From Pseudomonadota bacterium (GTDB taxonomy: Bacteria > Pseudomonadota > Gammaproteobacteria > JAADHS01), in contig JAKACW010000035.1 of NCBI GenBank assembly GCA_021821045.1, positions 1 through 42,988 on the forward strand: a DNA stretch of 42,988 bases, in the 5' to 3' direction. Positions 9,894 to 19,233 of the stretch are shown piece by piece. The position numbers and the translations under genes were made by a program. Positions within the stretch are counted from its first letter, which is position 1, and every line of letters begins with the position of its first letter. The notes under the pieces are model-generated. The model was not told the origin of the DNA, did not search any database, and saw nothing but the letters and a program-made list of their open reading frames with translations.

Positions 9894-12452
9894 ATGAGCG
9901 GAAAACGCTTTGCCCTGGAAGTTCACCCGCGCATTCCTGAGAGTCTGTCCCGCCTGTCCGAACTGGCGGACAATCTTTTATATAGCTGGGATCGCGCCGT
10001 GCGTCGGCTGTTCTACCGGCTGGATCCCGAGCTGTGGGAACGCTGCGGTCACAATCCGAAAGTATTCCTGCGCCGCGTGGCGCAAGATCGCCTGGAACAG
10101 GCCGCTGAAAACCGCCTGTTCATGGAAGACTACAATCGTGTGCTGTCCGTTTACGACACCTACCATGAAACGGCGCTCAGCAGCGATTTCCGTCCCCACC
10201 TGGATCCCAACCGCGATCTGGTCGCCTATTTTTGCGCCGAGTTCGGTTTGCACGAAAGCTTGCCCATCTATTCGGGCGGCCTGGGCATTCTGGCCGGCGA
10301 CCACTGCAAGGCGGCGAGCGATTTGTGTCTGCCGTTCATCGCCATCGGCATGCTGTATCGCCAAGGCTATTTCACCCAGACCATCGACGGCCACGGCAAT
10401 CAAATCGCTCATTACACGCCGGTGAACTTCGACAATCTTCCGGTTTCGCCCGTCGTCGCGGAAAACGGCGAAGAGCTGCGCGTGCAGGTCGATTTTCCCG
10501 GCCGCAAGATTTGGCTGCGGGTATGGAAAGCGCGCGCCGGTCATATCTCGCTCTACCTGCTCGACAGCGACCTGCCCGCCAACAGCGAACAGGATCGCTC
10601 CATCACCTATCAACTCTACGGCGGCGATCGGGAAACGCGCATTCAGCAGGAAATCGTTCTCGGCGTCGGCGGCATTCGCGCGCTGCGCGCTCTGAAACTG
10701 GCACCCACCGTGTGGCACATCAACGAAGGCCATGCGGCGTTTTTGATTCTGGAACGCTGCCGCGAGCTGATTGCCGAAAAAGGCGTCGACTTCGACACCG
10801 CGTTCGAATGGGTGGCCTCGGGCATCGTGTTCACGACGCACACGCCGGTGCCGGCGGGGCACGATATCTTCTCGCACGATTTGGTGCACACCTACTTCGG
10901 CGAGTACGTGAAAGGTCTGCACATCGAGTACGACCGCTTCATTGCGCTGGGCGCCAGCCCGGGCACGCCCGGCGGATTCAACATGACATCACTGGCCCTG
11001 CGCGGTTCGCGCTTTCACAACGGCGTGAGCAAGATTCACGGCGAAGTCGCCGCGCGCATGGAAGGTTACGTCTGGCCGCAGATCCCCCACGAGGAAAACC
11101 CGATCCGCCACGTCACCAACGGCGTCCACGTGCCGACGTTTCTGTCGCGCGAGTGGGTGAACCTGTTCGACATGCGCTTCGGCGGCGAGTGGCGCAATGA
11201 ACTTCGCAACGACGAGTACTGGAATCGCATCGATGAAATCCCGGATCACAGCTACTGGAGTCTGCGCCAGTCGTTAAAGTCGTACCTTTTGACCGAGGTT
11301 CGCCGACGCGCCATTTTGCAGCACAAGCGCAACTACTACAGCGAGGCGCAGATTCAAGCGCTGACCCAATACATCGATCCCGACAACACGGACGTCTTGA
11401 TTTTGGGATTTGCCCGCCGCTTCGCCACCTACAAACGGGCCACCCTGATCTTCAGCGATCCCGAGCGTTTGGCACGGATGCTGAACAACCCGCAGCGGCC
11501 GGTGCTGCTGATGTTCGCCGGCAAAGCTCATCCCAGCGATCGCCCCGGACAACAGTTCATCCAAGTGATCCACGACTTCTCGCGCCGGCCGGAGTTTGAA
11601 GGAAAAATCATTCTGCTCGAAGGCTACGACATTTCCCTGGGCCGCAAATTGGTGACCGGCGTCGATGTCTGGCTCAACACACCCGAGTATCCGCTGGAAG
11701 CCAGCGGCACATCGGGCCAAAAGGCCGGCATTAACGGCGTAATCAATCTCAGCGTACTCGACGGCTGGTGGGGCGAAGGCTACAACGGCGCAAACGGCTG
11801 GGCCATCACGCCCCACGGTCCGCAGTACGACGCCGATTACCGCAATCGGGAGGAAGCTGACGCGTTGCTCAACATACTCGAGCAGCAAGTCATCCCCCTT
11901 TACTACGACCGCCAAGGCCACGGCTACCCCGCCGCGTGGGTCCAAAAATCCAAAGCCTCCATGAAAACCATTCTGCCGCGATTCAACTCGGCGCGCATGG
12001 TCATGGACTACGTCAAGGACTTTTACGGCCCGGCATCGCGGCAACACCGAACCCTGGCCGCCGATAACGGGCACCCTGCCCGACAGCTGGCAGCTTGGCG
12101 GGGCAAAGTTCGCGAACACTGGCCCCAGGTGCGGATGCGCCGCCTGGACGACCCGCGCACCGAGATTTCGTCAGGCAACAGTTTGCCAATAAAAGTCGGC
12201 GCCTATTTGGACGGCCTCGACCCCGACGACGTCGTTGTCGAATGCCTCATCGGGACGGAGGAAGATCACTTGGAATTCGTAACCCATTCGGCGCAGAAAT
12301 TGAGCGCGACCGGCGCACAGGATGGTGAGACGGTATTCGAAGTCAATCTTGAACCGACCCTGCCCGGCTTGCAGTACTACAAAATCCGCATGTATCCCTA
12401 CCATCGGTTGCTGAGCCACCCGTTTGAAACCGGCTGCATGATATGGCTGTAG
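9894..12452 (+). CDS. glgP: Alpha-glucan phosphorylase (GT35, glycogen/maltodextrin type)
   Basis: Releases glucose-1-phosphate from alpha-1,4-glucans with pyridoxal phosphate as cofactor. The N-terminal domain (about residues 10-115, PRIPESLSRLSELADNLLYSW) is the DUF3417 type found in the shorter bacterial alpha-glucan phosphorylases. The PLP lysine is K610 in GTSGQKAGINGV, followed by NLSVLDGWWGEGY. Length is 852 aa from the ATG at 9894, which has AAAAGGAAG upstream; the frame is open 30 codons further but that part looks non-coding. It is a monocistronic gene; no other glycogen genes are nearby. The symbol is by family, as substrate length preference cannot be read. Confidence 0.9.
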   Translation: MSGKRFALEVHPRIPESLSRLSELADNLLYSWDRAVRRLFYRLDPELWERCGHNPKVFLRRVAQDRLEQAAENRLFMEDYNRVLSVYDTYHETALSSDFRPHLDPNRDLVAYFCAEFGLHESLPIYSGGLGILAGDHCKAASDLCLPFIAIGMLYRQGYFTQTIDGHGNQIAHYTPVNFDNLPVSPVVAENGEELRVQVDFPGRKIWLRVWKARAGHISLYLLDSDLPANSEQDRSITYQLYGGDRETRIQQEIVLGVGGIRALRALKLAPTVWHINEGHAAFLILERCRELIAEKGVDFDTAFEWVASGIVFTTHTPVPAGHDIFSHDLVHTYFGEYVKGLHIEYDRFIALGASPGTPGGFNMTSLALRGSRFHNGVSKIHGEVAARMEGYVWPQIPHEENPIRHVTNGVHVPTFLSREWVNLFDMRFGGEWRNELRNDEYWNRIDEIPDHSYWSLRQSLKSYLLTEVRRRAILQHKRNYYSEAQIQALTQYIDPDNTDVLILGFARRFATYKRATLIFSDPERLARMLNNPQRPVLLMFAGKAHPSDRPGQQFIQVIHDFSRRPEFEGKIILLEGYDISLGRKLVTGVDVWLNTPEYPLEASGTSGQKAGINGVINLSVLDGWWGEGYNGANGWAITPHGPQYDADYRNREEADALLNILEQQVIPLYYDRQGHGYPAAWVQKSKASMKTILPRFNSARMVMDYVKDFYGPASRQHRTLAADNGHPARQLAAWRGKVREHWPQVRMRRLDDPRTEISSGNSLPIKVGAYLDGLDPDDVVVECLIGTEEDHLEFVTHSAQKLSATGAQDGETVFEVNLEPTLPGLQYYKIRMYPYHRLLSHPFETGCMIWL

Positions 12453-12621
12453 AAACTAGGGGATCCCGAAGGAATAGTACGAACGCGCGCCGATGCCCCG
12501 GATAGAAATCGTCCTATATCGTATTGGCTATCGTCTTTCTGAGCGTCGTCGCACGCACTCCGACCAAAACGAGCTTGGCGCGAGGCCCCATATCACCGTG
12601 TCACGTGTTAGATGGTGTTGA

Positions 12622-13809
12622 ATGAATCAACGTAAAGGCGACAGCATCGTCGCACTGCAAGCATTTCGCCAGGTCCCGCCCGGCGCACGGCGTTCCGCAT
12701 CCCGCAATCGCATTTGTCTTGTCGACGCCAATACGTGGGCGGCCGAAACACTCCAGGAAATTCTCCGGGCATTCGGCTACGACGTGGACACCTTCCACGA
12801 TCCCGACAGCGCGCTGACCGCCATGGAGGCCATCGATTTTGACGTGGTTCTGATCGCGCAATTACCTCAACCAAAAAGAGAGTTTATCCTCGGCATTCGG
12901 ACATTGCCGCGGGAATCAATGCGCTCGGTCCCGATCATCGTCTTTTCACAGGTCAATTCAGAGACGCTGGAAGAAAAAATGCGGGGGTACGGCGCCGCCT
13001 GCTTACTGCCGGCAACCGCCGCGCCCGAACGCATTCACGATACGATCTGCGAGCTGTTGTCGGCGGAGTCGTCGTTGGAGACCTCAGCCGATGGCGAAAC
13101 ATCCGCCAGAACCCGAATCGGCATGCTCGTCACCAGCGCCCGTGACGCGGCACTGCAGACGCCGTTCATGAACGCCCGCCGCCCGCTGGATCTTTTCTTC
13201 TCCGCCGGCGAAGCGCTGTTAGCCATCGCCCGCACGCCGTATCAGGCCTTTGTGGTGGTCGAGCACAACACGCGCAACGACAGCGGCGGCGTGCAATTGG
13301 TGAGCATTGTTCGCCAGATGGTCGACCCGGGAGGCACGCTGCTGCCGATCGTGGTGGTTTCAACCGCCGCTGACGCCGACGCGCGCTTTTCGGGGCTGGG
13401 CGCCAATCGGGTGCTGTCGTTGCCGATTGCCGAATCGCTGGTTGATTGCGTTGACGACGTCATCACCCAGGTTTCGATCCATGACGCCTTCACGTCGTAT
13501 CTGCAGACAACGTCCATGGAGTCGCTGCCGGAACAGGCCGCGGCCAATGCCCCGCATAGCGGCCCGGCCGTCAGCGAGTCCGCAGCCGTGGAAATGACGC
13601 CGCAACGACAATCGGCACCCGCTGCGGACACGAGTAAACCCTCGGCGCACGCCGGCGACGGTCTGCCCAAAAACGAGCGTCGCGCCGAAGACGGTCCGCC
13701 GCCACCACCACCGCCTGTGCTAAAGAACAAAAAGGCGAAGCAGCTCATGGCCGAAAACAGCGAGCTGTTTACACGGCTGTTTCCGGCCGCCAAACAATTC
13801 GTCGTCTAG
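12622..13809 (+). CDS. Double degenerate receiver-domain protein next to cheR
   Basis: Two CheY-like folds in tandem, at about residues 30-145 and 165-285, followed by a Pro/Ala-rich low-complexity linker (about 300-370, with eight consecutive prolines) and a short conserved-looking tail. Neither receiver can be phosphorylated normally. In the first the phospho-acceptor aspartate is A79 (DVVLIAQLPQP). In the second it is E214 (FVVVEHNTRND), and the acidic pocket is TS. Both replace the switch lysine of the K-P motif by leucine (L129, L267). It is therefore probably a pseudo-receiver docking protein rather than a response regulator. It is followed by cheR with 169 bases between. Precise partner unknown. 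Confidence 0.75.
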   Translation: MNQRKGDSIVALQAFRQVPPGARRSASRNRICLVDANTWAAETLQEILRAFGYDVDTFHDPDSALTAMEAIDFDVVLIAQLPQPKREFILGIRTLPRESMRSVPIIVFSQVNSETLEEKMRGYGAACLLPATAAPERIHDTICELLSAESSLETSADGETSARTRIGMLVTSARDAALQTPFMNARRPLDLFFSAGEALLAIARTPYQAFVVVEHNTRNDSGGVQLVSIVRQMVDPGGTLLPIVVVSTAADADARFSGLGANRVLSLPIAESLVDCVDDVITQVSIHDAFTSYLQTTSMESLPEQAAANAPHSGPAVSESAAVEMTPQRQSAPAADTSKPSAHAGDGLPKNERRAEDGPPPPPPPVLKNKKAKQLMAENSELFTRLFPAAKQFVV

Positions 13810-13978
13810 CCCGCATTTCTCACCGCGACAGGAGATATGGGGATTTTTCGGAGAGTCCCTAGGATTGTTCCTTACAGCACGCTATGATCGCCCTGCATCG
13901 CCATGGAGGGTGATGGGCAGACCGGGTGTCATGGAACGACGCCCGGCGATGCTGTTTTTCAGGGAAGGAACAATAACA

Positions 13979-14779
13979 ATGGAGCTACCGTTATCCCAGG
14001 CGGCGTTCGACCGCTTTCGCCATTTTTTGCACGAACGCACCGGCATTCAGCTGGCGCCGGCGCGCAAGAGCTTAATCACCGGCCGCCTCTGGCGCCGCCT
14101 TTGGCACCTCAGAATCGCCAGCTATGACGACTATCTCAACTACGTGCTCTCGGGCGAGGATCCCGCGGAGACGCAGGTCATGCTCGACCTGTTAACCACC
14201 AACGAGACGAGCTTTTTTCGCGAAATCCGCCATTTCGACTTTTTACGCGAACATGCCCGCCAGCGTCGCGATCTCCCCGGCCCGATACGCGTTTGGAGCG
14301 CGGCGTGCTCGACCGGCGAAGAACCCTATTCGATCGCGATGGTCTTGGATGACGCACTGGGCAGCGAAAAATGGCAAGTCGTGGGAAGCGACGTTTCCAA
14401 GATCGCACTCGATGCCGCGCGGGCCGGGCTGTATCCGGCCAGCGCGCTGGAACGGGTGCCGCCAAAATACGCCCAACGCTACTTCACGCCGCACGGCACG
14501 GGCGGCGTCGGCATCCTTACCGCCTTGCGCAACCGCGTGGCGTTCAAACACGTTAACTTGAACAGCGATTGGCCCATCATGGGTGAGTTCGATCTGATTT
14601 TTCTGCGCAATGTCATCATCTATTTCGATCTCGCCACCCGGCGGCGCTTAATCGATCGACTGCTCAGGGCGCTCAAACCCGGCGGTTTTCTTTTGACGGG
14701 ACACGCGGAGAACATCGGCGGCATAAATGAGGAATTGCAGAATGTGCAACCGGCGATTTACACGGTCGCGGCGCGCTAA
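13979..14779 (+). CDS. cheR: CheR-family protein-glutamate O-methyltransferase
   Basis: Methylates glutamates of chemoreceptors using S-adenosylmethionine. The N-terminal helical domain (about 8-75, FHERTGIQL-like FLHERTGIQL) is followed by the methyltransferase fold with RVWSAACSTGEEPYSIAM and FDLIFLRNVIIYFD, which are the SAM-binding and core motifs. The ATG at 13979 has GGGAAGGAA upstream and gives 266 aa; the open frame extends 38 codons further upstream without resemblance. There are no receptors, CheA or CheB here, so it may serve a distant chemosensory array or, with the preceding pseudo-receiver gene, a non-flagellar one. Confidence 0.92.
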   Translation: MELPLSQAAFDRFRHFLHERTGIQLAPARKSLITGRLWRRLWHLRIASYDDYLNYVLSGEDPAETQVMLDLLTTNETSFFREIRHFDFLREHARQRRDLPGPIRVWSAACSTGEEPYSIAMVLDDALGSEKWQVVGSDVSKIALDAARAGLYPASALERVPPKYAQRYFTPHGTGGVGILTALRNRVAFKHVNLNSDWPIMGEFDLIFLRNVIIYFDLATRRRLIDRLLRALKPGGFLLTGHAENIGGINEELQNVQPAIYTVAAR

Positions 14780-14879
14780 GGCAGAACAGGTGGAACAGTG
14801 GATGACAGTGACGATCGCGGGGTGCGTTTTCCTATGGGACAATAGCGGATCGTAAACCCGCATCCTGGATCGCTCGACT

Positions 14880-16424
14880 ATGTTTATCGACGCCCGCACG
14901 CTGCCGAACAGGACAGCCATCGAAACGGATCTGGCCATCATCGGCGCCGGTCCTGCGGGCATCACGTTGGCGCGGGAGTTTGCCGGGCGCAATCTGAGCG
15001 TTCACTTGATCGAGTCCGGAGGGTTCGAAGGCGACCCCGATGTGCAAGCGCTTTACGAGGGCGAATCGACCGGCATCGAGTACTCGTTGATCGGAAATCG
15101 GCTGCGCCAGTTCGGCGGCAGCTCCAATCACTGGGGCGGCTACTGCCGGCCGCTGGACGAGATCGATTTCGAACGACGCGACTGGCTTCCCTTCAGCGGC
15201 TGGCCGTTCCCGCGCAGCGAGCTTGCCGGCTACTACGATCAAGCCGCGGAACGGGTGGAAATCGCGCCCGGCAAATTCACGGACGAAACCTATTGGCGGG
15301 AAAAATCCGGCGAACAGCTCTTGTCGCTCGCCACGGGCCGACTCGAGATTCAGTTCGTGCACTACAGCCCGCCAACTCGATTCGGCCAACGCTATCGAGA
15401 CGATCTGGAGCGGGCAGGCAACATCACTACTTTACTCAACGCAAACGTGACGAATCTGGCCGGTCAACAAAACGGCCGCGACGTCAAACACCTCGACATC
15501 GCCACGCTGACCGGACTAAGACACACCCTTAAAGCGCGCGCCTATGTGCTGGCCACCGGCGCCGTGGAAAACGCGCGCATCCTGCTGCTGTCGCGCGATC
15601 ACAACTCGCGTGGCCTGGGTAATGCACATGACTTGGTCGGCCGGTTTTTCATGGAGCATCCCCATGTATCCGGCTTTGGCGAGATCGTCATGACGGACAA
15701 ATCCCGCTTGCCGCGAATTTATCGGGAGCGAGTCAAGGCCGACAACCGCGGCGCGCAAGTGGCATTCAAACCTTCAGCCAAGTTCATGCGCGAGAAAAAA
15801 CTGTTGAACGCCACCTTCCAAATGGGCGTGGCAGGCGCCTACCGAGCGGAGAACGCCCGCCCCCATGGCGATCCACAGCGCGCGGCCGATCACGTCGACA
15901 TGCTCCAAGCCTCTCGCCGCTTGCTGACTGACGGCGCGACTGTGCTCGACAGTGACGATCCAAGCTATAGCGGGGTTTGGCTGGGATTGGGATCGTCCTG
16001 CGAACAGGCGCCTAACCCGGACAGTCGCGTCACCCTGTCCGGCACGAAAGATGCCTTGGGCTTGCAGCGGGTTCGGCTCGACTGGCGCCTGACCGAGCAG
16101 GATCGACGCAGCTATGTCGCCCATGTGCGCTCACTGGCGCAAGAATTTGGCGCCCTCGGGCTCGGTCGAATGAAAATCGATATCGAGGATGACGGCAAGT
16201 GGCCCCGACGGGTGGACGGCGGCAGCCACCACATGGGCACCACGCGCATGAGTGACGATCCGCGATCCGGCGTCGTCGACCGCAACTGCAGAGTTCATGG
16301 CATCGACAATCTTTATGTTGCCGGCAGCTCGGTGTTTCCGACTTCGGGCACCGCGAATCCGACGCTCACCTTGGTCGCCCTGGCGCTGCGGCTCGCCGAT
16401 CATTTGAAGGGAAAACTGGCGTGA
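14880..16424 (+). CDS. GMC-family FAD-dependent dehydrogenase, catalytic subunit
   Basis: Glucose-methanol-choline oxidoreductase fold. The FAD dinucleotide motif is IIGAGPAGITLA (GAGPAG at 22-27), with GGSSNHWGG further on, and the C-terminal active-site region GGSHHMGTTRMSDDP (H450, H451) followed by VAGSSVFPTSGTANPTLT. Length 514 aa. It has no signal peptide of its own. Its end overlaps by four bases the start of a Tat-signal small protein, the layout of membrane-bound sugar/polyol dehydrogenases where the large subunit is exported together with the small one. Electrons would pass to a cytochrome c or quinone. The substrate cannot be told from sequence; a glucose, sorbitol or fructose type is a guess only. 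Confidence 0.85.
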   Translation: MFIDARTLPNRTAIETDLAIIGAGPAGITLAREFAGRNLSVHLIESGGFEGDPDVQALYEGESTGIEYSLIGNRLRQFGGSSNHWGGYCRPLDEIDFERRDWLPFSGWPFPRSELAGYYDQAAERVEIAPGKFTDETYWREKSGEQLLSLATGRLEIQFVHYSPPTRFGQRYRDDLERAGNITTLLNANVTNLAGQQNGRDVKHLDIATLTGLRHTLKARAYVLATGAVENARILLLSRDHNSRGLGNAHDLVGRFFMEHPHVSGFGEIVMTDKSRLPRIYRERVKADNRGAQVAFKPSAKFMREKKLLNATFQMGVAGAYRAENARPHGDPQRAADHVDMLQASRRLLTDGATVLDSDDPSYSGVWLGLGSSCEQAPNPDSRVTLSGTKDALGLQRVRLDWRLTEQDRRSYVAHVRSLAQEFGALGLGRMKIDIEDDGKWPRRVDGGSHHMGTTRMSDDPRSGVVDRNCRVHGIDNLYVAGSSVFPTSGTANPTLTLVALALRLADHLKGKLA

Positions 16425-16810
16425 TTCAGTTGGAACAATCGCGACGCGATTTCTTGCGCCGGGCGCTGTGTTGGGTCGCACTTGGCGCGTTGAGCGGCTG
16501 TCGCGCGTTGGCCGGCCCTGCGCTCGCGCCTGGCGATGCTTCCGCGAACTGGCTACGCGATGTCATTGGGAACTTGGATTCGGCGGCGCACTTCGGCCGC
16601 ATTTACTTGGATGCGTACCCTGATGAGCGCGACGCCCGTCAGCTTTTTAACCGCATCGAGAATGTCGCGCAGGGACGCACCGACTTCGAGAGCGTTTCCG
16701 CGGCTGTTCGAGATGACTACGTGCGCGGCAACACGGTCAGTATAGACGGCTGGCTGCTGAGTCGCACCGAAGCGCGACTATTCGCCCTTGCCGCGTTGAG
16801 CAGCCCCTGA
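16421..16810 (+). CDS. Tat-signal small subunit of the GMC dehydrogenase
   Basis: A 129-aa protein starting with a twin-arginine signal (SRRDFLRRALCWVALGALSGC), which may end in a lipobox at LSGC. The C-terminal pattern DGWLLSRTEARLFALAAL is typical of small partners encoded next to GMC dehydrogenases. The GTG start at 16421 overlaps the dehydrogenase stop (GTGA), implying translational coupling and a fixed ratio. The likely job is to carry the folded FAD subunit through Tat and anchor it in the periplasm. Role inferred from the arrangement and known homologous complexes. Confidence 0.75.
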   Translation: MIQLEQSRRDFLRRALCWVALGALSGCRALAGPALAPGDASANWLRDVIGNLDSAAHFGRIYLDAYPDERDARQLFNRIENVAQGRTDFESVSAAVRDDYVRGNTVSIDGWLLSRTEARLFALAALSSP

Positions 16811-16836
16811 CTGAATTCTCGATTTTGATTCCCACT

Positions 16837-17023
16837 GTGGGAGCGGATCCTTCCGCGGCGTTGCATCGACTCTTGACGTGGGAGCGGATCATTCCGCGAT
16901 GACCGCGCCCAAGAATCGCGGTAGGAAACCGCTCCCACAGCGGTGCATCATCTCTTAAAGTGGGAGCGGATCATTCCACAGCGGTGCGTCGACTCTTGAC
17001 GTGGGAGCGGATCATTCCGCGAT
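16837..17023. repeat. Cluster of five REP-type units
   Basis: Units starting GTGGGAGCGGATC occur at 16837, 16878, 16960 and 17001, with an inverted unit (GGAAACCGCTCCCAC end) at 16915-16938. Units 16878-16900 and 17001-17023 are embedded in a longer 38-base repeat (16863-16900 and 16986-17023) that differs at one position. Head-to-tail plus head-to-head arrangement makes a BIME-like cluster that can fold into long hairpins. It fills the gap between the convergent small-subunit gene and the cytochrome gene. No REP-associated transposase is in the window. Confidence 0.85.
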
Positions 17024-17106
17024 TGCCGCGATCAAGGCGTGAACTCCCGCCAACGTCGTGGCACCTTGCATCTACTGGCTGTTCTTAGTCGCCCTCCTTG
17101 ACGTCG

Positions 17107-19122
17107 TCAATCGTCGTCTTTTTCTTTGTCGTCGTCCTTCTCGTCGTCATCGGAGGACTCCTCGTCATCCTCCTCGTCGTCGTCCGATTCTTCGTCATCG
17201 CCGCTGCCGCCCGCGCCGCCGCCGCCACCTCCCCCACCGCCGGAGCCGGCATCCGCGGCGAATGCATGGCACTCGCCACAATTAATCCCCTCACCGCGAA
17301 CATGCTCCTGGTGGACCTCGGTGAACAGTTCCGCGGGCGACCATTCGCCCGATTCGTCGCCGTGGCAGCTTCCGCATAGCGGTCGACCATTGCGCTCGGT
17401 TCGCGGCGTATATCCCAATGCGGCAAAGTCCACGCGGGTGCCGCTGCCGTGACAATCATCGCAGCGCAGCGCCTCGTTGGCCGGCGATACCTCGTGAAAG
17501 ATGCCCATATAGCGCTCGGACGGAATGAACTCATAACCCTGAGACAGGTCCCAACCGACTTCCAATGCGCCCTGCTTGATCGTGGCGTCGACATCGCCCG
17601 TCTGAAACAGGATACCCATCTTCATCGGCAACAGACGTCGGGTCATCGGCTCGATGGGCTGTACCGCGAGATGGTGCTTGAAGGCGAACAACTTCGCGCT
17701 GGGATCGTTGCGATCGCCCAGCGGTTCGGCCATCGATACGCGCCCGCTCGGCCCCACCGCGGCCGGCTCGCCGAATTGATAGATGTACGACGTGCCGTTG
17801 AAGAAACGGTATTCCGGTATGACATTGGCCTGCCGCTCGATGTTGGGCTCGTAGATGCGCTTGGCTTCATCGATCATGGCGGGCTTGCTGAAATCGCGCA
17901 CCATGTCGGTGGAGACGATCTTGGCGAAGCGCGGAATGTGACACACAGTGCAATCCACGCGCGCGGTGTGTCGATTGAGATCGGCGGCGCCGTGCGGCGA
18001 ATTGCCATGGCAGTTTTGGCAGCGCACGGGCACATCCAAGTCGGTCGGGCGCAAGTCGGTGCCACGGCCCGCGATGCGGTGATTGCTGCTGGTGTGGCAA
18101 TCCGTGCAAATAAGCCCAGCCCCGCCGATGGCCGTCGACGCCATGTGAACATCGAACTGGGCGCTGGGCGGTTCGCGATGGGCTTCTTCCAAATCGCCGC
18201 GCTTGTTGTTGCAGCCGCCGCCCGCGTAAGAGTGACAATTGACGCAGCTGCCGCGCGTGGGCACCGGATCGATCATGGTGATAGCGGTCAGCAACGGCAC
18301 AGTCATGCGCTCGGGCGCCGGGACGAAGTGGAACGTACCGTCCGCTTGACGCTCGACTTTGCGGCGATAGCTGTCGGAGTGACAAACAAGACAATCCACA
18401 TTGTCGGCTTGGCCGGCGGCATTGAAATCTGGATCGGGTTTACCGCCCATGCCGGCATGGCACGTGGCGCAGCCGCCGTCGATGGTGGCGCCATCCAGGT
18501 TGGTCATGAGACCGATCCAATTGATGTCGGGAAAACCGCAGAAGTCATTGATGCCGCCCAACTTACCGCCGACTTGCATGTTCGTCACATGGGGCGTCGG
18601 CCCGACCCACTGGTAGTGCACCGCGGCGTGGGCTTGCTGAGTTTCCTCAAGATGGCACCTACGACAGGTCTTGCTGCCCTCATAGGTGTCGTAGAATCCT
18701 TCATGGGACATTGCGGCGGCGGAAAGCACGGGACTGACGCCCGGGGCCACTGGGCCAGGCGCCGGAGTGGACGCATCGGCAGTACCGCCGCCGGCAGCGC
18801 CGCCAGTGGCGGAGCCCGGTGGACCGGCGTCGCGACGATCGCCTGATCGACCGCCCCGCCGTGCGATATCGAGCAACGCCTCGTCGGACAGGACGCCGTC
18901 GGCCGGCTGCGTCGAAGGCGACGTATCCGCCATGGCTACATCGCCCGACGTTTCAGTCCCGCTCTGCTCGTCACCTGCCGGAACCACGTCACTGGCAGCG
19001 CTTCGATCTGTCTGAGCGCTAGGTGGCGTAACCGATACACTGCTTCCCCCGCCGCACGCGGACAACAGAAAAACTGCGGCAACGAGACAGGACAACAACT
19101 TTCGCGAGTTCCGCTCTTCCAT
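17107..19122 (-). CDS. Decaheme c-type cytochrome lipoprotein with acidic tail
   Basis: A 671-aa lipoprotein (signal ending LSAC, lipidated C23) carrying ten CXXCH heme sites at about residues 153, 218, 244, 293, 339, 368, 391, 554, 583 and 615. Seven hemes cluster between 153 and 395, then a 160-residue heme-free domain, then three more. Residues 24-135 are a Ser/Gly/Pro-rich tether. The C-terminus is a run of nine glycines followed by 31 residues of which 24 are Asp or Glu. The likely role is periplasmic or outer-membrane electron transfer, possibly to an extracellular or metal acceptor. The spacing of hemes does not match MtrC/OmcA. No porin or cytochrome partner lies beside it. Substrate unknown. 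Confidence 0.85.
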   Translation of the reverse strand: MEERNSRKLLSCLVAAVFLLSACGGGSSVSVTPPSAQTDRSAASDVVPAGDEQSGTETSGDVAMADTSPSTQPADGVLSDEALLDIARRGGRSGDRRDAGPPGSATGGAAGGGTADASTPAPGPVAPGVSPVLSAAAMSHEGFYDTYEGSKTCRRCHLEETQQAHAAVHYQWVGPTPHVTNMQVGGKLGGINDFCGFPDINWIGLMTNLDGATIDGGCATCHAGMGGKPDPDFNAAGQADNVDCLVCHSDSYRRKVERQADGTFHFVPAPERMTVPLLTAITMIDPVPTRGSCVNCHSYAGGGCNNKRGDLEEAHREPPSAQFDVHMASTAIGGAGLICTDCHTSSNHRIAGRGTDLRPTDLDVPVRCQNCHGNSPHGAADLNRHTARVDCTVCHIPRFAKIVSTDMVRDFSKPAMIDEAKRIYEPNIERQANVIPEYRFFNGTSYIYQFGEPAAVGPSGRVSMAEPLGDRNDPSAKLFAFKHHLAVQPIEPMTRRLLPMKMGILFQTGDVDATIKQGALEVGWDLSQGYEFIPSERYMGIFHEVSPANEALRCDDCHGSGTRVDFAALGYTPRTERNGRPLCGSCHGDESGEWSPAELFTEVHQEHVRGEGINCGECHAFAADAGSGGGGGGGGGAGGSGDDEESDDDEEDDEESSDDDEKDDDKEKDDD

Positions 19123-19233
19123 GAGCCCCCCCGTTTCAGATGTGGCGTTTGTAAATGGCAGGATTGATGACGGAAAAGAGTAACCACTCCGAAATCAACT
19201 GCGTAGTAGGCGGACTACCTAGAGAAACAACTC

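Noticed and set aside
17449..18846. 465-codon open frame opposite the cytochrome gene
   Set aside because: The minus-strand frame has ten CXXCH motifs and a lipoprotein signal; this frame is its shadow.
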